Shown here: positions 1 to 4,097 of the stretch, piece by piece
Position numbering within the stretch: position 1 is the stretch's first letter
Layout of the letters: each line of letters begins with the position of its first letter
Assembly (NCBI GenBank): GCA_016181985.1
Contig: JACOYG010000057.1
Span: 1 to 9,282, forward strand
DNA from: Candidatus Nealsoniibacteriota bacterium
Lineage (GTDB): Bacteria > Patescibacteriota > Minisyncoccia > Minisyncoccales > MHMH01
Direction: 5' to 3'
DNA length: 9,282 bases
Translations under genes and position numbers: made by a program
Notes under the pieces: model-generated
What the model was told of the DNA's origin: nothing
Seen by the model: only the letters and a program-made list of their open reading frames with translations
The model's database searches: none

Positions 1-491
1 CCGTCCAATTTTTCATAATCAAAGGCGTGCAAGGGCTGGCCCGTTTCCAGCATCACATAATTGGCGACATCCACTACGTTATTAATCGAATTCAAACCGC
101 AAACCTCCAAACGGTCTCTCAGCCACTTCGGCGAGGAGCCCACCTTAATATCGCTGATGACTCTGGCGGTGTATCTCGGACAATACGATTGAGATCTCAC
201 TTCAACCGAAACAAAATCTTTTGCGCTGCTTTTCTTATCCTCCAGCAGCTTGTATTTAGTATCCAGTATCTTGTATGTTGTGATGGCCGCTATCTCGCGG
301 GCGATGCCGGCATGAGAAAAACAATCTCCCGCTCTGTTCGGCAAAACATCCATATCTAAAACATAGTCGCTCTTAATCTTTTTTACTTCGGAAACTTCAA
401 AACTATGAAGCGTCAAAAGCTCGGCCAATTTATCGGGCTTGGGCAATTTTCTGCTAAAAAATGATTGTAATAAATTATATGAAAATATCAT
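1..491 (-). CDS. pheT: Phenylalanine--tRNA ligase beta subunit, N-terminal part (runs off the window)
   Basis: Translating the minus strand from the ATG at 491 gives 163 uninterrupted codons to the window edge. The protein would be the beta subunit of the alpha2-beta2 PheRS, which charges tRNA-Phe and edits mischarged tyrosine. It opens with MIFSYNLLQSFF, the usual PheT start. By residue 48 it already reaches the B1-domain motif (DVLPNRAGDCFSHAGIAREIAAI, 48-70). The segment RYTARVI (106-112), KWLRDRLEVCGLNSINNVVD (122-141) and ETGQPLHAFDYEKL (149-162) follows. In the full-length family about 110 residues of EMAP/OB tRNA-binding domain lie between the N-terminal helix and the B1 motif; here they are missing, so this is a short PheT. 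It follows pheS by 67 bases, with a 42-base palindrome between them, and no Shine-Dalgarno is visible before the ATG. The family is sure; the extent beyond the window is unknown. Confidence 0.95.
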   Translation of the reverse strand, partial: MIFSYNLLQSFFSRKLPKPDKLAELLTLHSFEVSEVKKIKSDYVLDMDVLPNRAGDCFSHAGIAREIAAITTYKILDTKYKLLEDKKSSAKDFVSVEVRSQSYCPRYTARVISDIKVGSSPKWLRDRLEVCGLNSINNVVDVANYVMLETGQPLHAFDYEKLD

Positions 492-503
492 AACTAATAT
501 CTA

Positions 504-545
504 GAGGTCGGACTTCCTCTCAAATTTGAGTGGAAGTCCGACCTC
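504..545. repeat. 42-base near-perfect palindrome between pheS and pheT
   Basis: The element is symmetrical about 524/525. The arms are GAGGTCGGACTTCC and its exact complement, then one T/T mismatch, then a perfect CTCAAA/TTTGAG core, so 20 of 21 positions pair. It can fold on either strand with almost no loop. No T-run follows on either side, so it does not look like a simple terminator. On the pheT side only 12 bases separate it from the ATG, so in RNA it could limit or pass ribosomes from pheS to pheT. It resembles REP-type extragenic palindromes. An 8-base piece of the arm (GAGGTCGG) recurs at 1620-1627, which may be chance. Confidence 0.85.
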
Positions 546-558
546 CCGAAATTCATCG

Positions 559-1551
559 TTAAAACTGCTGTAAAAATCTCAGGTCACCGCCGTAGAATAA
601 CCTGATATCGTCAATCTTATATTTCATCATAGCCAATCTGTCCATGCCTACGCCAAAAGCAAATCCCTGCCACTCTTTCGGATTCAATCCGGCATTCTTT
701 AAAACATTCGGGTGAACCATGCCGGCTCCGGCCATTTCCATCCAGCCGGATCCCCTTTTCATATCAACTTCAAAGCCGGGCTCTACGAAAGGAAAATAGC
801 TCGGCCTAAGGCGTATTTCAGCTGATTTCCCGAAAAACTTTTGAAAAAATTCTTGTATTATGGCCTTGGCATTGGCAACCGATATGTCCTTGCCGATCAT
901 TAAGCCTTCAACTTGGTAAAAATTCATCTCATGGGAAGAATCGGTTGCTTCGTGGCGAAAAACGCGGCCCGGAGCGATGATCCTTAAGGGCGGCTGGTTT
1001 TTCTCCATGTATCTTATCTGCACGGGGCTCGTATGGGTGCGAAGCAAAAAGCCGTTTTTCAAATAAAAAGTGTCCCAAAGGTCTCTTGCCGGATGATCCT
1101 TAGGAATGTTCAAAGCGTCGAAATTATACCATTCTGTTTCCATTTCCGGCCCCTCTATTATTGAAAATCCCATGCTCTCAAAAATATCCTCAACTTTCCT
1201 TCTGACTAAGGTTAAGGGATGCAAATGCCCAACAACGGCTTTTTTACCGGGAGCCGTGATGTCAAACCACTCTTTCAGTTCGGCCTCTTTTTGAGCTTTT
1301 TCTTTCAAGGCGGCAGCCGCTTCGGAAAATTTAATATTCAAAAAATTCTTTAATTCATTGGCTTCCTTGCCAATCTTCGCCTTCTTGACTTTTGGCATAT
1401 CTTTCAATGAGCGCAAAATCAAAGTAAGCTCGCCGTTATCGCCGAGATATTGTTTAAAAATAACGTCTAATTCCTTCAGGTCTTTGGCCTGAAGCATCTC
1501 CTTCCCCGCCTTAATTTTCAGCGATTTTAAGCTTATTTTAGTTTTGACCAT
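559..1551 (-). CDS. pheS: Phenylalanine--tRNA ligase alpha subunit
   Basis: This is the catalytic subunit of PheRS, a class IIc synthetase that attaches phenylalanine to tRNA-Phe in the cytoplasm together with PheT. At 330 residues it has the usual family length. Residues 1-95 are the charged coiled-coil tRNA-binding arm. The catalytic domain starts near GHLHPLTLVRRKVEDIF (108-124, motif 1 region) with GPEMETEWYNFDALNIP at 134-150. RTHTSPVQIRYM (171-182) and RIIAPGRVFRHEATDSSHEM (190-209) are the motif 2 region. GFAFGVGMDRLAMMKYKIDDIR (296-317) is motif 3. The ATG at 1551 is supported by a promoter whose -10 box ends 6 bases upstream, which implies a leaderless mRNA. pheT follows in the same direction. 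No oddities were seen in the protein. Confidence 0.98.
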   Translation of the reverse strand: MVKTKISLKSLKIKAGKEMLQAKDLKELDVIFKQYLGDNGELTLILRSLKDMPKVKKAKIGKEANELKNFLNIKFSEAAAALKEKAQKEAELKEWFDITAPGKKAVVGHLHPLTLVRRKVEDIFESMGFSIIEGPEMETEWYNFDALNIPKDHPARDLWDTFYLKNGFLLRTHTSPVQIRYMEKNQPPLRIIAPGRVFRHEATDSSHEMNFYQVEGLMIGKDISVANAKAIIQEFFQKFFGKSAEIRLRPSYFPFVEPGFEVDMKRGSGWMEMAGAGMVHPNVLKNAGLNPKEWQGFAFGVGMDRLAMMKYKIDDIRLFYGGDLRFLQQF

Positions 1552-1557
1552 TACTTT

Positions 1558-1586
1558 ATCTTACCTCAAAACCAACCAAAAATCAA
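1558..1586 (-). promoter_or_regulatory. Candidate promoter of pheS, leaderless type
   Basis: On the minus strand TTGATT (1586-1581) and TAAGAT (1563-1558) are separated by exactly 17 bases. Each box matches the sigma70 consensus at 4 of 6 positions. Only AAAGTA separates the -10 box from the pheS ATG, so a start 7 bases downstream would fall on the ATG itself. The GAGG just upstream lies inside the promoter spacer and would not be in the RNA. Upstream, 1585-1638 contains two weak overlapping inverted repeats (AAGCCC/GGGCTT and TTGTGC/GCACAA) of unknown meaning. Confidence 0.55.
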
Positions 1587-1644
1587 GCCCCCTGCATGTG
1601 GAAAACTATGGGCTTGTGCGAGGTCGGGGGAAGCACAAATGCCC

Positions 1645-1676
1645 AAAGAAAAAGTCCCGTTTTTCAACGAGACTTT
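1645..1676 (-). terminator. Rho-independent terminator at the end of pyrE
   Basis: In the minus-strand RNA, 1676-1666 pairs with 1661-1651 in an 11-base-pair stem containing one U·G pair, closed by a GAAA tetraloop and followed by TTCTTT after a run of T in the stem. The last codons of pyrE form the 5' side of the stem, and the stop codon TGA (1666-1664) spans the last stem base and the loop. It should end the hemerythrin-pyrE transcript before pheS. Confidence 0.8.
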
Positions 1677-2266
1677 GGATCTTCTAGCGGTATATTTTCT
1701 TTGCAGAGGGGACAATTATCAGACTCCCAGCTCTCTATGTTTGTATTCCAAAGCGAGAATAAAGGATAGCCACCGATATCTTTTGAAGTTACTCCTTCTC
1801 TGTTGCAAATTACGGCTACCGCCATAACTTGACCGCCGGCATCCTCGACTTCTTTTATAACCTGCTTAATTGAACCTCCGGTAGTCAAGATATCATCCAC
1901 GATTAATACTTTTTTACCAGCCAATAATTTTTTATATCCCCTTTTCAGAACTTGCTTGCCTTGCTTATCTTTTTCTGTAAAAAGAGCCAACACTTCCCCG
2001 CAGAAATCTTCGAGAGCGCGCGCTACATTATGGCTAAGAATAATTCCTCCGTAGGCCGGCCCCACCACCGCCTCAACATCAATATAGTGCATTCCGACCT
2101 CTTGGGCTATCTGCCAGCAAATATCGCAACATTCTGTCGTATGAGCCAAAACTATTGCCTTATCAAGATATTTTTCGGCGTGCCTGCCTGAAGTGAGCTC
2201 AAAATGACCATAAAGTGTCGCTCCGCATTCTTCAAAAATTTCTTCCACCCAGTGTTTGTCTTCCAA
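1664..2266 (-). CDS. pyrE: Orotate phosphoribosyltransferase
   Basis: The enzyme joins orotate to PRPP to give OMP, the fifth step of pyrimidine synthesis, in the cytoplasm. The PRPP-binding motif VLIVDDILTTGGS is at 120-132. The substrate-site segments FELTSGRHAEKYLDK (22-36) and VVGPAYGGIILSHNVARAL (67-85) and the flexible-loop stretch TEKDKQGKQVLKRGYKKL (97-114) are in family order. The length, 200 residues, is normal. The C-terminus has a CPLC pair (Cys185, Cys188), as in the longer OPRTase subgroup. The start is TTG at 2266: AGGAG lies about 7 bases upstream, and the start is one base beyond the stop codon of the hemerythrin gene, so translation is probably coupled. No other pyrimidine gene is in view, so it could serve salvage of imported orotate. 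Confidence 0.93.
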   Translation of the reverse strand: MEDKHWVEEIFEECGATLYGHFELTSGRHAEKYLDKAIVLAHTTECCDICWQIAQEVGMHYIDVEAVVGPAYGGIILSHNVARALEDFCGEVLALFTEKDKQGKQVLKRGYKKLLAGKKVLIVDDILTTGGSIKQVIKEVEDAGGQVMAVAVICNREGVTSKDIGGYPLFSLWNTNIESWESDNCPLCKENIPLEDPKSR

Positions 2267-2267
2267 T

Positions 2268-2969
2268 TTACTCTCCTTTTCCTATTTCCTCGCACTTGTG
2301 CGCCATGCCGGCTAATTCATCAGCGGTCAAGACCTGCTCCGCCATGGGGTACAAAATATCGTTTTCTTTGGCGATATGTTCCCGCAAAAGATTAATAATG
2401 GCTGAAGCATGTTCTTTTATTTTGTCCTTTTCTTGACTCTCTACGGCTTTTCTAAGCTCTTTAACGTGGCCTCTTTTTACTTCGTGATCCATCAGCATTA
2501 CGCCGATTGGACCGCCTTCGTTGGGTATGCCTTTTTGCTCCAAGGCCGGAAACAAAACCTGCTCTTCTTTGTGGTGATGAGGCTCGGCAAAGGATTCGGT
2601 AAATTCCAAAAACTCCTGGGCATATCCTTCCGGATCTTTCTCAAGTTTCTCTAATTTTGACAAAATCTCTTCGTGATCCGCCCTTAATTCTTCTATGCAA
2701 TTATGATGGCCGCAGCAATGATTTTCCATAGTTTTTTTAGATTCCATTAATTTTTTATATATTTTTTCACCTAAACATTCTTTGGCGCGGCTGCACCAAT
2801 CCGCGCAACTGGGAACGCCTTCAGCTCTCGCCTCGCATCCGCATCGGCCGCATTTGGCGACATAACTTGGCGGCCATAACTCAACCTCCGTACCGCACCT
2901 GAGACATTTGACATACTTTAATTCCGGCAATTTTCCCTGGAAATCCTGCCCCGGACACTTCTCTGCCAT
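2268..2969 (-). CDS. Zinc-ribbon and hemerythrin (HHE) domain protein
   Basis: This is a 233-residue soluble protein with two parts. The N-terminal 70 residues form a cysteine-rich ribbon: CLRC at 22-25, CGRC at 40-43, then Cys45, Cys55, Cys59 and Cys65 in the pattern CADWCSRAKECLG. A similar module is known to me from stand-alone small proteins near HD-domain phosphohydrolases. A bridge HCCGHHNC (84-91) may bind another metal. Residues 93-212 are a four-helix hemerythrin-like domain. Its likely di-iron ligands are His99 (ADHEE), His132/133 with Glu136 (HHHKEEQVLFP), His162 (DHEVKRGH), and His198 with Glu202 (HIAKEND). Such domains bind O2, NO or iron, or sense them. The gene has a perfect AAGGAGGT before its ATG and its own promoter, and leads into pyrE. 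The exact ligand and role are unknown. Confidence 0.85.
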   Translation of the reverse strand: MAEKCPGQDFQGKLPELKYVKCLRCGTEVELWPPSYVAKCGRCGCEARAEGVPSCADWCSRAKECLGEKIYKKLMESKKTMENHCCGHHNCIEELRADHEEILSKLEKLEKDPEGYAQEFLEFTESFAEPHHHKEEQVLFPALEQKGIPNEGGPIGVMLMDHEVKRGHVKELRKAVESQEKDKIKEHASAIINLLREHIAKENDILYPMAEQVLTADELAGMAHKCEEIGKGE

Positions 2970-2998
2970 TCGCCAACCTCCTTAAAGGTGCTGATTAC

Positions 2999-3027
2999 AT
3001 TCTAAATTATTCCTCAACCGTTGTAAA
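2999..3027 (-). promoter_or_regulatory. Candidate promoter of the hemerythrin-pyrE operon
   Basis: On the minus strand TTTACA (3027-3022) and TAGAAT (3004-2999) are separated by exactly 17 bases. Each box matches the sigma70 consensus at 5 of 6 positions. A start about 7 bases downstream gives a leader of roughly 20 to 25 bases that holds the strong AAGGAGGT ribosome site 6 bases before the ATG at 2969. The promoter begins 5 bases past the tRNA-Asp gene. Confidence 0.65.
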
Positions 3028-3031
3028 TAAG

Positions 3032-3107
3032 CGGACTCAAGGGGATTTGAACCCCTGATCTCCTCCGTGACAGGGAGGCGTGTTAAACCAGGCTACACTA
3101 TGAGTCC
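3032..3107 (-). tRNA. tRNA-Asp (anticodon GUC)
   Basis: The minus strand folds as a full cloverleaf. The acceptor is GGACTCA/TGAGTCC, and the D arm closes with GTGT/ACAC. The anticodon stem is CCTCC/GGAGG around the loop CTGTCAC, giving GUC. The T arm is AGGGG-TTCAAAT-CCCCT with a canonical T loop. The discriminator is G73, as expected for Asp. The CCA end is not encoded. The gene lies 14 bases after the tRNA-Met gene and is probably in the same transcript. Confidence 0.97.
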
Positions 3108-3121
3108 ATATATCAATTTTA

Positions 3122-3194
3122 TGCCGGCGACAGGATTCGAACCTGTGACCTTGGCCTTATGAAGACCCTGCTACTACCACTGAGCTACGCCGGC
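3122..3194 (-). tRNA. tRNA with anticodon CAU, probably elongator Met
   Basis: Cloverleaf on the minus strand: acceptor GCCGGCG/CGCCGGC with discriminator A73, D arm GCTC..TAGC, anticodon stem GGGTC/GGCCA around the loop TTCATAA, and T arm ACAGG-TTCGAAT-CCTGT. The first acceptor pair is G-C, so this is not an initiator. The outermost anticodon-stem pair (27-43) is G·A, a mild irregularity. CAU could also be tRNA-Ile2, read as lysidine-AU when TilS modifies C34; I prefer elongator Met from overall resemblance but cannot exclude Ile2. CCA is not encoded. Confidence 0.85.
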
Positions 3195-3197
3195 TAA

Positions 3198-3214
3198 CCA
3201 TTGCGTGGCAATGG
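3198..3214. repeat. Short perfect hairpin before tRNA-CAU
   Basis: CCATTGC and GCAATGG pair perfectly around the three bases GTG. The hairpin sits 3 bases upstream of the mature 5' end of the tRNA at 3194 and directly abuts the next inverted repeat. It could mark a processing point in the tRNA precursor. It has no T-run. Confidence 0.5.
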
Positions 3215-3272
3215 AAATCCGAAATCCGAAATCCGAAACTACATTTGTTTCGAATTTCGATATTCGAATTTC
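3214..3272. repeat. Heptamer repeat forming an imperfect inverted repeat
   Basis: The left arm (3214-3239) consists of three tandem copies of GAAATCC plus GAAAC. After a 7-base loop, the right arm (3247-3272) is its complement at 21 of 26 positions. Three of the five mismatches become G·U pairs in the minus-strand RNA, the direction in which the tRNAs are made, but stay C·A on the other strand, so the fold is better in the tRNA transcript. It lies between the 3' end of tRNA-fMet and tRNA-CAU, where it could stop transcription or guide processing. AT-rich CGAAAT-type repeats like this are familiar from Parcubacteria spacers. Confidence 0.65.
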
Positions 3273-3503
3273 GAATTTTTAAATAGTTGCGGGGGCCGGA
3301 ATTGCACCGGCGATTTTCTGGTTATGCTTACCATCAACGACTTTCGTCGCTTTGCTTATTCAGCAAATTTGTGGTCTGGACTATACTTTCATCCTTGCTT
3401 TAGGATGTCTACCCTCTAGTCTCTACACCTTCCAAACATATTTATTGCTTGGCTTGGCTCGGGATTGCCATTTTTAGGTTTCCCCGACTTTGGCAGATGA
3501 TCT

Positions 3504-3525
3504 TCTTAGCCATCACTGGCTAAGA
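3504..3525 (-). other. Intron hairpin (P2-like) containing a candidate guide sequence
   Basis: On the minus strand, nine base pairs close a GUGA loop (UCUUAGCCA/UGGCUAAGA), the GNRA type that often docks into receptors in group I introns. Its 5' side and loop include AGCCAG (3521-3516), the exact complement of CUGGCU, the last six bases of the 5' exon, so it is a candidate internal guide sequence. Just before it, AGGGC (3531-3527) complements GCCCU near the 5' end of the intron (4029-4025). Together these could form P1, with the endonuclease gene in the loop. The splice-site pair would then be U-A rather than U·G, so the assignment is uncertain. Confidence 0.45.
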
Positions 3526-3553
3526 CGCCCTATCACTCAAAAATGCGAACTCG

Positions 3554-3562
3554 TGGTATAAT
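3554..3562 (+). promoter_or_regulatory. Extended -10 promoter of the intron endonuclease
   Basis: TGGTATAAT is a perfect extended -10 box (TGn then TATAAT at 3557-3562). No good -35 box is seen 16 to 18 bases upstream, which is typical of extended -10 promoters. Eight bases separate it from the ATG at 3571, so the start of transcription would fall within two bases of the start codon. There is no room for a ribosome binding site. It lies inside the intron, on the strand opposite to the tRNA. Confidence 0.6.
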
Positions 3563-3570
3563 ACCAAAAT

Positions 3571-4032
3571 ATGCCGCAAAAATCTTTGACGAGAAGTAAT
3601 TCTATCTACAAATTTCGCAATCCAAATGGAGATCCATTTTGCTATAAACCGGAGAATAATCGAGAGCTGGAATTAATCGGCCTCGTACTTTGGGCAACCG
3701 AAGGCGACAGAACACAATTATCTCTTTCGAATGGCAACGAAACTATTACTAAAAAGTATCTTGAATTTCTTCGAAAAATTTGCCACTTAGATGAAAAAAA
3801 GATAAAAGCAGTTATCCACTGCCACGATACGCTCCCCTACGCAAAATGCCTTAAATACTGGTCAAAAATTACAAAAATTCCGGTTAAGAGATTTACTAAG
3901 CCATATGTCAAAAAAGACCATGGAGGCACCAGAAAATATCCTTACGGCATAATTAGAATTGCGGCAACAAATATTAGGTTAGTTCACATTTTTAATGAGC
4001 GCCTCAGAGAAATCGGTCTCTCTAAGGGCTGA
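3571..4032 (+). CDS. Putative LAGLIDADG-like homing endonuclease, antisense in the tRNA-fMet intron
   Basis: A 153-residue protein encoded on the strand opposite to the tRNA and intron. Residues 35-46 (LIGLVLWATEGD) form a helix ending in acidic residues, in the style of a LAGLIDADG motif. LSLSNGNETITKKYLEFLRKICHLDEKKIKAVIHCHD (50-86) and KYWSKITKIPVKRFTKPYVKK (95-115) follow, then YGIIRIAATNIRLVHIFNERL (125-145). From memory this pattern fits small single-motif proteins common in Patescibacteria, which would act as homodimers cutting intronless alleles. The known endonuclease of a cyanobacterial tRNA-fMet intron (I-SspI) is of the PD-(D/E)XK type, so this would be a different family at a similar site. 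The stop TGA (4030-4032) uses the last exon base, so the gene reaches exactly to the 5' splice site. The frame is intact, which suggests it is still functional or recently so. Activity and target are inferred. Confidence 0.75.
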   Translation: MPQKSLTRSNSIYKFRNPNGDPFCYKPENNRELELIGLVLWATEGDRTQLSLSNGNETITKKYLEFLRKICHLDEKKIKAVIHCHDTLPYAKCLKYWSKITKIPVKRFTKPYVKKDHGGTRKYPYGIIRIAATNIRLVHIFNERLREIGLSKG

Positions 4033-4068
4033 GCCAGACGACCTACTACTAGTCCACCCCGCGATGCA

Positions 4069-4097
4069 ATTTTACCCTATTCTCCCAAAATTTGCAA
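4069..4097 (-). promoter_or_regulatory. Candidate promoter of tRNA-fMet
   Basis: On the minus strand TTGCAA (4097-4092, 4 of 6) and TAAAAT (4074-4069, 5 of 6) are separated by exactly 17 bases. The -35 box lies inside the last codons of the upstream membrane-protein gene. The -10 box ends 5 bases before tRNA base 1, so transcription would start at or within a few bases of the mature 5' end. Confidence 0.55.

Larger units (their letters stand above)
3327..4031 (-). mobile_element. Group I intron (IC3-like) in the anticodon loop of tRNA-fMet
   Basis: This is a self-splicing ribozyme of 705 bases, read on the minus strand. The core elements are in order: P with GGGGAAACC (3485-3477), Q within GGCAATCCCGAGCCAAGCC (3469-3451), R with GTAGAGACTAGAGGG (3426-3412), P8 from CATCC/GGATG, and S with GAAAGTATAGTCC (3390-3378). 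GACTA of R pairs with TAGTC of S to form P7, which binds the guanosine cofactor. These match closely what I remember of cyanobacterial tRNA-Leu introns, subgroup IC3. Small hairpins follow before the final G at 3327 (TTTGCT/AGCAAA and CGAC-GAAA-GTCG). A stem with a GUGA loop lies at 3525-3504. The endonuclease gene on the other strand fills 3571-4032, most likely within the loop of P1. Exact splice ends are inferred. Confidence 0.92.
3287..4063 (-). tRNA. Initiator tRNA-fMet (CAU), split by a group I intron
   Basis: The exons are 4063-4032 and 3326-3287, giving a 72-base tRNA without encoded CCA. The acceptor CGCGGGG/CCCCGCA has the C1·A72 mismatch that marks bacterial initiators, and the discriminator is A73. 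The D stem is GACT/GGTC. The anticodon stem TCTGG (5' exon) pairs with CCAGA (3' exon) around CT-CATAA, which restores a CAU anticodon. The T stem is GCCGG/CCGGC. The junction is placed after U33 because the upstream exon then ends in U and the intron in G, the group I rule. The CA shared by both sides means the junction could slide by up to two bases. Oddities: D loop AGTAGTA has A where G18 is expected, T loop TGCAATT has G at 55, and pair 29-41 is U-A instead of the usual initiator G-C. It is the first tRNA after the long protein operon. Confidence 0.93.

Noticed and set aside
27..359. Open frame on the + strand at the left end
   Set aside because: It is the shadow of pheT, which gives a clear family match on the minus strand.
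504..545. Rho-independent terminator between pheS and pheT
   Set aside because: The stem is strong but no T-run follows on either strand, and pheT continues in the same direction 12 bases later.
1585..1638. Possible operator or attenuator from overlapping inverted repeats upstream of pheS
   Set aside because: The 6-base arms with loops of 13 to 19 bases are too weak to claim, and they lie upstream of the promoter, so they are not transcribed from it.
3122..3194. Second initiator tRNA
   Set aside because: The first acceptor pair is a normal G-C, and the anticodon stem lacks the initiator G-C run, so it is an elongator or Ile2 tRNA.
3214..3272. CRISPR-like array
   Set aside because: The repeated unit is only 7 bases, without spacers, and no cas gene is present.
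3201..3419. Open frame on the + strand over the spacer, the tRNA 3' exon and the intron core
   Set aside because: It crosses the tRNA and ribozyme core, has no ribosome site, and its product is repeat-derived low-complexity sequence.
3287..4063. Decayed tRNA pseudogene
   Set aside because: All four stems pair, the C1·A72 initiator mark is kept, the anticodon is restored by splicing, and the elbow changes are paired rather than random.
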